A DNA stretch of 11,581 bases, from contig JANWHO010000185.1 in the NCBI GenBank assembly GCA_025450375.1, forward strand, positions 1 to 11,581, given 5' to 3'. A program made the position numbers and the translations under genes. Under the pieces are notes generated by a model, which was given only the letters and a program-made list of their open reading frames with translations, was not told the origin of the DNA and did no database searches. Below, one piece after another: positions 4,992 through 11,581 of this stretch (the stretch's first letter is position 1; each line of letters begins with the position of its first letter). Source of the DNA: Chloroflexota bacterium. Its GTDB lineage: Bacteria; Chloroflexota; UBA5177; JANWHV01.

Positions 4992-6251
4992 ATGGATTCC
5001 AATTTCAACATTGCCTATGTGAGTTCTTTTCCGCCTCGCGCATGTGGGATCGCCACGTTCACGCGCGACCTCAGCCAGGCGGTGGCGCAGAGTGGGCGGG
5101 GGATGAGTACCCGTGTCGCCGCTATCAACGACGAGGGGGCGGTCTATAGTTATCCACCACAGGTCCGATGGACGATTGATCAATACGATCCGCAAAGCTG
5201 GAAGGATGTCGCGGACCAGATTAACCGCTCGCGCGTCTCCCTGGTCTCGGTACAGCACGAGTTCGGCATCGATGGCCGCTTTCAGCGCGACGGTACCTTC
5301 GTGGATCATCTGGGCGGCTTCCTTGATCGACTGAATACGCCCGTCGTGGCGACCCTCCATACGGTCCTCCCGCATCCTCGCCCGGATCTCCGCGAGGCGG
5401 TGCGCCGCCTTCATGCCCGCGCCTCGGGCGTGGTCACCATGGTCAATGTCGCCAGGCTGATTCTCGAACAAGAGTATGACCTGGACCCGGCGAAACTATT
5501 CACCATTCCCCACGGCGTGCCGGAAGTTGGGCGGACGGTTCCTGACCGGCTTAAGCGGTCGATGAAGTTCGAGGGGCGCACCATTCTCAGCACCTTCGGC
5601 TTGCTGAGCAGCGGTAAGGGAATCCAGTACATGATTCGTGCCTTGCCGGAGGTGATTAAACGTCATCCGGACGTGCTGTACCTGGTCATTGGCGAGACCC
5701 ATCCCGAGGTCCGGCGGCGCGAGGGGGAAAAGTACCGCAACTCGCTGATCGAACTCAGCAAGCGCCTGCATGTCGACAAGCACGTTCGCTTCGTCAATCA
5801 ATATCTGCCTCAACCGCAATTGATCAAGTACCTGCAAGCGTCGGACATCTACATTACTCCGTACATTGACCGCTATCAAATTACTAGCGGCACCCTGGCC
5901 TACGCGCTGGGTTGCGGGAAGGCGGTCATTTCCACCCCTTATAGTTACGCATCGGAGGCCCTTGCGGAGGGCAGGGGATTGCTGGCGGAATTCCAGGATC
6001 CCAAGTCGTTCGCGCGATGCGTGAATATGCTCCTGGAAAATCGCGCCCTACGCGAATTGTGCGAAAATGGCGCCTTTGAGTACGGCCGCGGCATGAGTTG
6101 GGGCAATGTTGGCGCCCGCTACGCCGATCTGTTTGCGTCTCTGGCCGGCGCCGCCACCGCGACGCCACACACCGCCAAGATCCTCGGCCTCCCGTCCCGT
6201 ACGGCGGACATGCCGGCGCTGATGCCGGTTGCCGCGGGCTCTTTCCGCTAA
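4992..6251 (+). CDS. GT4-type (GT-B fold) glycosyltransferase
   Basis: The protein has 419 residues and is a soluble family-4-like glycosyltransferase that moves a sugar, probably from a nucleotide-sugar donor, to a glycan or lipid acceptor. The N-terminal domain begins with NIAYVSSFPPRACGIATFTRDL (6-27), the typical opening with a glycine-rich acceptor/donor loop, and includes VVATLHTVLPHP (118-129). IPHGV (172-176) marks the interdomain region. The C-terminal donor domain has TFGLLSSGKG (201-210), LVIGETHP (231-238), FVNQYLPQPQLIKYLQASDIYITPY (267-291) and ITSGTLAYALGCGKAVISTPY (297-317). The last segment occupies the place of the usual E-x7-E motif but lacks the second Glu. The ATG at 4992 is chosen because the protein family begins there; the frame is open back to a GTG at 4860, but that stretch overlaps leader hairpins and has no family character. 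It is adjacent to the GH130 gene on the same strand. Confidence 0.88.
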   Translation: MDSNFNIAYVSSFPPRACGIATFTRDLSQAVAQSGRGMSTRVAAINDEGAVYSYPPQVRWTIDQYDPQSWKDVADQINRSRVSLVSVQHEFGIDGRFQRDGTFVDHLGGFLDRLNTPVVATLHTVLPHPRPDLREAVRRLHARASGVVTMVNVARLILEQEYDLDPAKLFTIPHGVPEVGRTVPDRLKRSMKFEGRTILSTFGLLSSGKGIQYMIRALPEVIKRHPDVLYLVIGETHPEVRRREGEKYRNSLIELSKRLHVDKHVRFVNQYLPQPQLIKYLQASDIYITPYIDRYQITSGTLAYALGCGKAVISTPYSYASEALAEGRGLLAEFQDPKSFARCVNMLLENRALRELCENGAFEYGRGMSWGNVGARYADLFASLAGAATATPHTAKILGLPSRTADMPALMPVAAGSFR

Positions 6252-6311
6252 TCCGTCCCGCTCTATCCCTTCATCCTATTGAAGCCGCTCTCTCACTGGC
6301 CCATACTGCCC

Positions 6312-6379
6312 TCGACACCAACATGTGTCGATGCTGATACGGCGATCCGCCTCAACTCCTTGAGACGGGTCGCCGTATC
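6312..6379. repeat. Two tandem hairpins between the glycosyltransferase and GH130 genes
   Basis: The first is TCGACAC (6312-6318) with GTGTCGA (6325-6331), a perfect 7-bp stem and 6-nt loop. Five bases later comes a 44-nt near-perfect hairpin: GATACGGCGA (6336-6345) with TCGCCGTATC (6370-6379), continued inward by TCCG/CGGG (one wobble), one mismatch, then CTCAA (6351-6355) with TTGAG (6360-6364) and a CTCC loop. No T-run follows. TTGAGA (6360-6365) with TGAAAT 16 nt later (6382-6387) could be a promoter for the GH130 gene, in which case the repeat would double as an operator. Terminator, mRNA processing site or operator cannot be told apart by eye. Confidence 0.6.
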
Positions 6380-6493
6380 GCTGAAATGAGAGATCGCTGG
6401 CGTCCACATCGTCGTGGTCTCCGACCTCGCCACCGGGCGCGCCGCGCTGGCTGCCGCTCAATGGTTAGGTTGGAGAGGATAGAAAGATTGGCC

Positions 6494-7678
6494 ATGATAC
6501 ACTCCTCTGAATCCTTGTTTCCCCAGCCTTTTTCCTCGCCGTCCGTGGTTCCCTACCAGCTACGACGCATGGGCGTGGTTATGCGGCCCCTGCCGCTCAA
6601 CCCCATGGAGGTCGGAGGCGTCCTGAATCCGGGCGGGGTGCGGAGCCCTGACGGCAGTTTTATGCTGTTCCCACGCCTGGTGGCAGCTGGTAACTATTCG
6701 CGCATCGGTCTCGCGAGGGTAATCAACGACGCTGATGGAATCCCGTGTGGCGTGGAGCGGCTCGGAGTGGTTCTGGAGCCCGAGACGCCGTATGAGCGCG
6801 CCTCCGACGGCCGCGGAGGGTGCGAGGACGCGCGCGTGGTGCATGTCCCGGCCCTGGGCGGCTACGTGATGACCTACGTGGCGTTGGGACCGGTCGGCCC
6901 TCGGCCAGCCATGGCGATGTCATCGGATCTCGAAACCTGGACTCGGTTGGGCCTGGTTGATTTCTCGCCCCTCCGCGGAGCCGACATGAACCTCTACCCA
7001 AATAAGGACCATATGCTCTTCCCCGAACCGGTGCCGGGTCCGGACGGCCGCCTATCAATCGCCATGCTTCACCGCCCCATGTTCGAGAGGCCGGTGAAAG
7101 GGGATCCGCATGGGCGACATCACGTCTCCCTCCCGCCTGGAGTGCTCGACGAACGCTGGTCAGCCTGGATATCCTACTGTCCGCTGGAGGATGCGGACTG
7201 GGCGATGCCTGGTTCGGGGCGCCGCCCTAGCTTTTCCGGGCATCAGCCGCTTTTCGCACCCGCACACCAATGGGAAGGCTTCCGTCTCGGGGCCGGCACG
7301 CCGCCATTGAGATTGGCCGAAGGTTGGCTCACCATCTACCACGGGGTCGAGCGTGTGCCCGGTGCGACCTTGAAGCCGAGCCTCCGATACAACGCGGCCG
7401 CCCTGATCATGGACCATATCGACCCGCGCCGGGTTGTCTACCGTTCCCCCACCCCTACCCTGGAGCCTCAGGTGGCCGAGGAGCGGTGTGGCGTGGTATC
7501 CGATGTTGTGTTCCCCACCGCCGTGGATCAGCATGATACTCATCTGGATGTCTACTACGGCATGGCGGATTATTGCATCGGGGTGGCACGCATGGATCTT
7601 CGCCCAGCAGCCTCACTGGCTCAAATTCCGGACCCTGGAGCAATCGAGGCGGAATTCCCGGAGGAACTCTCCGCCTAA
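6494..7678 (+). CDS. GH130 family beta-mannoside phosphorylase/hydrolase-like enzyme
   Basis: The protein has 394 residues and a five-bladed beta-propeller of glycoside hydrolase family 130, whose members mostly phosphorolyse beta-mannosides and whose minority are hydrolases. Landmarks: LNPGGVRSPDG (44-54), GGCEDARVV (108-116) with Asp112 as the expected single catalytic acid, MNLYPNKDHMLFPEP (165-179), MLHRP (191-195), LGAGTPPLRLAEGWLTIYHGVE (265-286), ALIMDHIDPRRVVYRSPTPTLEP (303-325), VVFPTAV (338-344) and VYYGMADYCIGVA (353-365). The motifs and length agree with the family. Start choice is uncertain: ATG 6494 has GAAAG 7 nt upstream, TTG 6488 has GGAGAGGA 8 nt upstream, and an ATG at 6461 would add 11 residues. 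No signal peptide is seen, so cytoplasmic action is likely. I cannot tell phosphorylase from hydrolase or name the acceptor sugar. The 3' end overlaps the convergent dehydrogenase gene by 4 nt. Confidence 0.88.
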   Translation: MIHSSESLFPQPFSSPSVVPYQLRRMGVVMRPLPLNPMEVGGVLNPGGVRSPDGSFMLFPRLVAAGNYSRIGLARVINDADGIPCGVERLGVVLEPETPYERASDGRGGCEDARVVHVPALGGYVMTYVALGPVGPRPAMAMSSDLETWTRLGLVDFSPLRGADMNLYPNKDHMLFPEPVPGPDGRLSIAMLHRPMFERPVKGDPHGRHHVSLPPGVLDERWSAWISYCPLEDADWAMPGSGRRPSFSGHQPLFAPAHQWEGFRLGAGTPPLRLAEGWLTIYHGVERVPGATLKPSLRYNAAALIMDHIDPRRVVYRSPTPTLEPQVAEERCGVVSDVVFPTAVDQHDTHLDVYYGMADYCIGVARMDLRPAASLAQIPDPGAIEAEFPEELSA

Positions 7679-8487
7679 ATGGTCGACGGGACGTGGCGGG
7701 ACTTCTCCTCCTGGATGATATTCCCGCCGTCCACCACGATTGACTGCCCGGTCAGATAACTCGCGGACTCTCCGGCAAGGAAGGCGATGACGGCCGCCAC
7801 CTCGTCGGGGCGGCCCGCGCGCCCAACGGGAGTCGCGCGCCCTCCTTCCACCACCTCTTCAATTGGGGAAGTGTCGGTCGCGATCCACCCGGGGGCCACC
7901 GAGTTTACCGTTACCCCCTGCCGGCCAAGCTCAAGGGCTAGAGCCCGCGTCAACCCATCCATTCCCGCTTTGGCCGCCGCGTACGCGCTGCCTCCCGCGT
8001 ACACCACGTACGGGCCGGAGACGGACGAGACGTTGATAATCCGGCCGTACCCCCGCTCGGCCATGCGAGGCGCGACCAGCCGCGTCACGTTAAAGGTCGT
8101 GGTAAGGTTACGATCCAGAGCTCGGTGCCAGTCGGCGGGATCCAGATCGACAAACAGTCCCGACGCGGATGGCATCCCAATCTGCGCCAACCCGGCGTTG
8201 TTAACCAGAATATCGATCTGTCCATGGCAGTCCCGGACCGCCTGAACGAGGGCCGCTGTCTGCTCCATAACCGTGAGGTCCGCCACGAACCCACTCACCG
8301 TGTGACCGTCCGCGGCCAACTCAGCTACCCGCTCATCTATGCGGGAAGTGGTCGAGGTCAACGTCACCGCGGCGCCCTGCTCGGCCAACGCGCGCGCGGC
8401 GGCGAACCCAATGCCATACTGGCTTCCGCAACCTGTCACCAGCGCGACCCGTCCGGCCAGTGTGGCGTCTCTTGGCCCGTAAGCCAT
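7675..8487 (-). CDS. FabG-like short-chain dehydrogenase/reductase
   Basis: The protein has 270 residues and is a classical SDR that interconverts hydroxyl and carbonyl groups with NAD(P)H. The Rossmann loop is TGCGSQYGIG (18-27), two residues longer than the common TGxxxGIG. Asp70 is in the adenine-contact position and NNAG is at 96-99. The catalytic tetrad is Asn127, Ser155, Tyr169 and Lys173 (SAYAAAK). Ser155 is 14 residues before the Tyr rather than the usual 13. VNSVAPGWIATD (194-205) and the C-terminal YLTGQSIVVDGG (244-255) are typical. ATG at 8487 is preceded by AAAGGACGAG. It lies 64 nt after the nitroreductase gene and is probably the last gene of the minus-strand unit. The substrate is unknown; sugar, fatty-acyl and xenobiotic alcohols are all possible. 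Confidence 0.9.
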   Translation of the reverse strand: MAYGPRDATLAGRVALVTGCGSQYGIGFAAARALAEQGAAVTLTSTTSRIDERVAELAADGHTVSGFVADLTVMEQTAALVQAVRDCHGQIDILVNNAGLAQIGMPSASGLFVDLDPADWHRALDRNLTTTFNVTRLVAPRMAERGYGRIINVSSVSGPYVVYAGGSAYAAAKAGMDGLTRALALELGRQGVTVNSVAPGWIATDTSPIEEVVEGGRATPVGRAGRPDEVAAVIAFLAGESASYLTGQSIVVDGGNIIQEEKSRHVPSTI

Positions 8488-8551
8488 CTATCTCGTCCTT
8501 TGCGGATTAGCGGAGGAACCCTGGGCGGGTTTCCGGTCGCGTGAAGGCCGC

Positions 8552-9058
8552 CTATGCGAAAGGTTGGCCGAAACGCTCGCGATACGCTATTTCACCCAGT
8601 GGCTTCCGATTCTTCTTCCCCCGGCCCACCGCGTCGACCGGGTACCCAAAGGACACGATGGCCAGCACGTCCAGTTCGGCCGGGATACCAAGGAGATTGG
8701 GTACGCCGTCGATTCCGCCAAAGCCAATCCAGTTCGAGCCAACTCCCTCGGACCAGGCGGTCAGCATCATGGATTGAATAGCCCGACTCGCGTCCGAGAC
8801 GGCGACCTTCGTCTTCTCAATCGCCACCACGACCGCCAACGGCGCCTCGGCGACATACGGGCCGGTTTTCGCCAGACCACCGAGTGCTTTTAGCGTCCCC
8901 TTGTCCTGCACCACGATAAATCGCCAGGGCTGCATATTGCCCGCACTGGCCGAGAGATGGCCGGCCTCGATGATTCGCCGGACCAATGCCGGTGCAAGTG
9001 GCTTGTCCTGGTAATGGCGGACCGCCAGCATGGTGCGCACTGTCTCGAAGGTCTCCAT
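8552..9058 (-). CDS. FMN-dependent nitroreductase family protein
   Basis: The protein has 168 residues (short end of the family) and acts as a homodimeric flavoenzyme reducing nitro groups, quinones or similar with NAD(P)H. Motifs are TVRTMLAVRHYQDKPL (6-21, with Arg14 in the FMN phosphate motif), SASAGNMQPWRFIVV (36-50), MMLTAWSEGVGSNWIGF (97-113) and IVSFGYP (134-140). The ATG at 9058 is preferred: GAGAGGAG lies 9 nt upstream, while the in-frame GTG at 9064 would leave only 3 nt. That RBS begins inside the stop codon (TGA 9076-9074) of the upstream six-hairpin gene, so the two are translationally linked. The natural substrate cannot be read from sequence. Confidence 0.9.
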   Translation of the reverse strand: METFETVRTMLAVRHYQDKPLAPALVRRIIEAGHLSASAGNMQPWRFIVVQDKGTLKALGGLAKTGPYVAEAPLAVVVAIEKTKVAVSDASRAIQSMMLTAWSEGVGSNWIGFGGIDGVPNLLGIPAELDVLAIVSFGYPVDAVGRGKKNRKPLGEIAYRERFGQPFA

Positions 9059-9073
9059 GGTCACGGACTCCTC

Positions 9074-10150
9074 TCATAAACTGCCGCCGGCTTGTCCGCG
9101 CATCGCGCCATCGAGCGTCAGAATGCCTGCCTCCACCAGATCCAGATAGGCCAGGAGATAACAGACGATCGATTCGGCCCCCATATTCCGGTTGAGGCCG
9201 GTCCTGGTTATTCCATCGTAACATCCTCCAGTCAGCGGATCGAGGAGTGATAGACCATGTATGTTGCGCCCATGAAACCAGTCGAAGGCCGCCAGCGCGC
9301 ACTCACGCCACCTGGGCTCGCCCGTTAAGCGGAAGGCGACCAGAGAGGCCTCGACCGTGCCCTGGGCGTCCACGCATTGCTGGTCAAAGACGGCTCGCGT
9401 CCCTCCGCGGGGATACCAGCCATCCTGTCCCACCAGACTGAGATTACCGTCCCCATCGAACAGCACGCTAAAGAGCCAGCTGAGGGCCTCCAGGCCGACA
9501 TCCCGGTATCGGCTAGTACCGGTGACTTCATAGGCCAGAAGTAGCGCGGCTGGGAGGCTGCCGTTGCAGTAGGTGAGTTGTGGCTCAAACCAACGCCATG
9601 CCGGGTCGGACACCGCTTCGAAGCGGCTAACGAGCCGACCGGCCAGATCGTGCAAGAGCAGCAGTTCCGCGTCCTCACCCGCATTCAGGCGGTGATACAG
9701 GCCGAACAGGGTATTGGCCCAAGCGCGTGGCGCCTGGAGGCGGCTTGCGGCCACGATGCTTGTCTCGAATAGCTTGGCGGCGGCGGCGGCGAGCCCCGGC
9801 TCCCGCCCATGGCGTGCCGACAATGCCAGGGCCCACCACACCCGACCTTGCGAGTCGTCCGAGCCACGCTTGTCCAACCAGTGACGATCAAATGAGAGGA
9901 AATTATGGAAGGAGCCATCCTGGTTGGCGGCAAACCTTAAGAACGATAGGTACGTGAAGGCGCACCTGGGGGATGGGAGGCCGCCCGCCAGACGGGCGTA
10001 CGCTACCGCGACCATGAGAGCCCGTGCCTGGTCATCCACTGAGTAGCCGTGTACAGGGTCCGGGACCGCGAACAGGGCATGCTGGATAATCCCGGTATCG
10101 TCCGTCATGCGCAGCAGATGTTCAAGGACCAGCGGAGTATAGGAAGTCAT
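9074..10150 (-). CDS. Six-hairpin (alpha/alpha-barrel) glycosidase-like protein of the GT4/GH130 set
   Basis: The protein has 358 residues, mostly alpha-helical, with aromatic and acidic residues at helix ends as in six-hairpin glycosidases. Segments I associate with a conserved family found next to, or fused to, GT4 glycosyltransferases: GIIQHALFAVPDPVHGYSVDDQARAL (20-45), FTYLSFLRFAANQDGSFHNFLSFDRHWL (65-92), GSDDSQGRVWWALA (96-109), PRAWANTLFGLY (141-152) and NRNMGAESIVCYLLAYLDL (320-338). The catalytic mechanism of this family is not established to my knowledge; the SVDD and DDSQGR acidic groups are candidates only. ATG at 10150 has AAGG about 8 nt upstream. It is the first complete gene of the minus-strand unit and its natural partners (glycosyltransferase, GH130) are on the opposite strand about 1.4 kb away. 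It probably trims or recognises the same glycan. Confidence 0.75.
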   Translation of the reverse strand: MTSYTPLVLEHLLRMTDDTGIIQHALFAVPDPVHGYSVDDQARALMVAVAYARLAGGLPSPRCAFTYLSFLRFAANQDGSFHNFLSFDRHWLDKRGSDDSQGRVWWALALSARHGREPGLAAAAAKLFETSIVAASRLQAPRAWANTLFGLYHRLNAGEDAELLLLHDLAGRLVSRFEAVSDPAWRWFEPQLTYCNGSLPAALLLAYEVTGTSRYRDVGLEALSWLFSVLFDGDGNLSLVGQDGWYPRGGTRAVFDQQCVDAQGTVEASLVAFRLTGEPRWRECALAAFDWFHGRNIHGLSLLDPLTGGCYDGITRTGLNRNMGAESIVCYLLAYLDLVEAGILTLDGAMRGQAGGSL

Positions 10151-10191
10151 ACACTACCTTAAGGGCTTGGAACGTGCTATTCCTGTACAGC

Positions 10192-10221
10192 ATCGTAGCA
10201 CCCATTCTCCCAAGGTGTCCG
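10192..10221 (-). promoter_or_regulatory. Possible promoter for the six-hairpin/nitroreductase/SDR unit
   Basis: On the minus strand CGGACA (10221-10216, 4/6), an 18-nt spacer and TACGAT (10197-10192, 4/6) with TGC just before it (extended -10) lie about 35-70 nt before the ATG at 10150. This 127-bp gap after the regulator gene shows no good terminator. The promoter is weak by consensus and uncertain. Confidence 0.3.
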
Positions 10222-10277
10222 CCGGCCAGAGGAACGCGCCCGTGCCAGGGTATTGCCATTATTCGCCCTGCCCAGTC

Positions 10278-11581
10278 TCAACGCGCGGCCAATCCGGCGG
10301 CCAGTGTAAGGCCTTGGGTTGGGGAAAGGCCAAGCTCGGTCGAGACAAGATTGGTGAACGCCCTGTAGACGCTTAGAGCCTCCTCGTGGCGACCCAATCC
10401 TCTGAGGATCCTCAGGATTGCCTGCTGGGGCTGCTCGTCATAGGGATCGAAGTCCGCTGCCCTCCGCGCGGCGGCGAGCGCCAGTTCCGACTGCCCAAGC
10501 GTGTCGTACGCCTGGGCCAAGGCCAGGGCCATGGTCAACCCTTCACGAACCGTACGTATCCGCGCCTCCTCCACCCAAGCATTTTCGCACCAATCAAGGT
10601 AGCGGCCATCGCCAATCAGGCCCAGGCCCGCGGTCGCATGCTCGACTACTTCGCGTGGGCTGGGCGAACGGTGACACGCCAGAGCGTGGGCAGCCGCCTC
10701 CGCTTCGACCGACCCTATTGATCGGGTAAAGGCGCAGGCCCCTGCCCGTACCTTCCACGCATCCTTGCCAAACAGGCGCCGCAAATGGCGGCCGGCCTCC
10801 CAGAGCCAGCGAATCGCCTCCTCCCCTTGCTCCGGCCATACCGCTTCCACCACCTCCTCGTCCCGCTTCCGGCCCCCACCCAGCGCGACGTAGAAGAAGA
10901 CTTCGCGGCTCCGCTTGCCAACGACCTGCAGCAGATCCACCTCGATGCCGCCCACGCTTACCATTCCGTACCCGTACGGTGACACGCGCACGGCGGTGGG
11001 GTCCGGCTCGGACCCAGCCAGCAGATCCAGGAGGGCCCGGGTCGGCATCCGCAGGTGACGTAACAGGCGGTAGCGTTCCGCGACTCGGCGCGCCAGGCGA
11101 AAGGTGGGACGGAGGTAGAGGGTGGTCTGGGGCTGAATGCACCGGCAGGCCAGATCGAGGGCGTGCTCGGCCTTCCCCACCACGTCACGCGCCAGGTAGG
11201 CGTCGGCGGCCAGCAACCAGGCACGGGCCGCGATATGGGGCCGCTGCACTCGCGCCAAGTCCTCGGCCGCGGCGGTGAGCTGCTGGGCTGCCAGCGCGTA
11301 CGCCCGCGAACGCAAAGAGAGCTGCCCCTGGCCAAAAGCCAACAGCGCCTGGTCAATGAAGGTGCGGGATCGTGGAAGCGCCTCATCCAGGAGCAACCGA
11401 GCCTTTCCCCGTTCCCGGCGCGCCAACGCCGCCGCCAGGCGCGCCCGCTGGGCCCGGTTCCAGACGTCAGGCAGTTGCAAACGATTGGCGCGCTCCAGGG
11501 CTTGGTCGGCGATATCGGCCGCTTCGCCCGCCAGTCCTTCATCCACCAGAACCTCGGCCAGCCCGGCAAGGCAATTCGCGG
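10278..11581 (-). CDS. TPR / winged-helix / BTAD transcriptional regulator, C-terminal part (cut by window edge)
   Basis: The frame stays open to the right edge (433 codons visible), so the true start lies outside; in-frame GTG codons such as 11546 are not believable starts. From the visible N-terminus, residues about 1-180 are Ala/Leu/Arg-rich paired helices of TPR type (for example LAGLAEVLVDEGLAGEAADI). Residues about 196-285 look like an OmpR-type winged helix (KRSREVFFYVALGGGRKRDE, followed by VVEAVWP). Residues about 290-425 are the bacterial transcriptional activator (BTAD) domain: LDWCENAWVEEARIRTVREG, DFDPYDEQPQQAILRILRGL and YRAFTNLVSTELGLSPT. An AAA/NB-ARC module is expected upstream as in MalT/AfsR-like proteins, but it is not visible. 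The gene lies 127 nt upstream of the six-hairpin gene on the same strand and may regulate the glycan genes; that is inference from position. Confidence 0.85.
   Translation of the reverse strand, partial: ANCLAGLAEVLVDEGLAGEAADIADQALERANRLQLPDVWNRAQRARLAAALARRERGKARLLLDEALPRSRTFIDQALLAFGQGQLSLRSRAYALAAQQLTAAAEDLARVQRPHIAARAWLLAADAYLARDVVGKAEHALDLACRCIQPQTTLYLRPTFRLARRVAERYRLLRHLRMPTRALLDLLAGSEPDPTAVRVSPYGYGMVSVGGIEVDLLQVVGKRSREVFFYVALGGGRKRDEEVVEAVWPEQGEEAIRWLWEAGRHLRRLFGKDAWKVRAGACAFTRSIGSVEAEAAAHALACHRSPSPREVVEHATAGLGLIGDGRYLDWCENAWVEEARIRTVREGLTMALALAQAYDTLGQSELALAAARRAADFDPYDEQPQQAILRILRGLGRHEEALSVYRAFTNLVSTELGLSPTQGLTLAAGLAAR

Noticed and set aside
6450..6603. Direct repeat CTGCCGCTCAA at about 6451 and 6590
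   Set aside because: An 11-nt match in GC-rich sequence, one copy inside the coding region; no further copies or structure.
10261..10277. Terminator for the BTAD regulator gene
   Set aside because: Only a 5-bp CAGGG/CCCTG pairing with a long loop and no T-run follows the stop, which is too weak to call.

Overview
The window comes from a GC-rich bacterial chromosome. The best guess is Chloroflexota (Thermomicrobia-like) or a related F420-using lineage. Two genes belong to families that use the deazaflavin cofactor F420. The right edge carries a large TPR/winged-helix/BTAD regulator of a type common in Chloroflexota and Actinobacteria. The taxonomic assignment is inference; there is no rRNA or other marker gene here. 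I see no tRNA, CRISPR array, insertion sequence, phage gene or integrase.

Layout. Bases 1-304 hold no confident gene, but they contain a strong 39-nt hairpin. At 305-760 (minus) is a small protein of unknown function. It is divergent from 978-1394 (plus), a Ddn-type F420-dependent nitroreductase-family protein with a recognisable promoter and a leader hairpin. At 1629-4177 (plus) is a two-gene operon: a GcvT-like folate-dependent aminomethyltransferase whose stop codon overlaps the start of a monomeric sarcosine oxidase-type FAD enzyme. At 4273-4680 (plus) is a PPOX/F420-type flavin-fold oxidoreductase, followed by a strong stem-loop. A structured leader of about 240 nt then precedes a GT4-type glycosyltransferase (4992-6251) and, after two tandem hairpins, a GH130 glycoside phosphorylase/hydrolase (6494-7678).

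On the minus strand, read from the right edge, are a BTAD-domain regulator (cut by the window edge), a six-hairpin (alpha/alpha-barrel) glycosidase-like protein (9074-10150), an FMN nitroreductase (8552-9058) and a FabG-like short-chain dehydrogenase (7675-8487). The last of these overlaps the end of the GH130 gene by 4 nt.

How they fit together. The glycosyltransferase, GH130 enzyme and six-hairpin protein form a recurrent carbohydrate set, probably acting on mannose-containing glycans. Here the set is split over two converging transcription units, and two redox genes follow the six-hairpin gene. The GcvT/sarcosine-oxidase pair probably demethylates an N-methyl amino acid and may pass the one-carbon unit to tetrahydrofolate. 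Most of the window is ordinary accessory metabolism. The parts most worth a second look are the structured leaders of the two plus-strand glycan genes, the split GcvT/oxidase operon and the arrangement of the glycan set.
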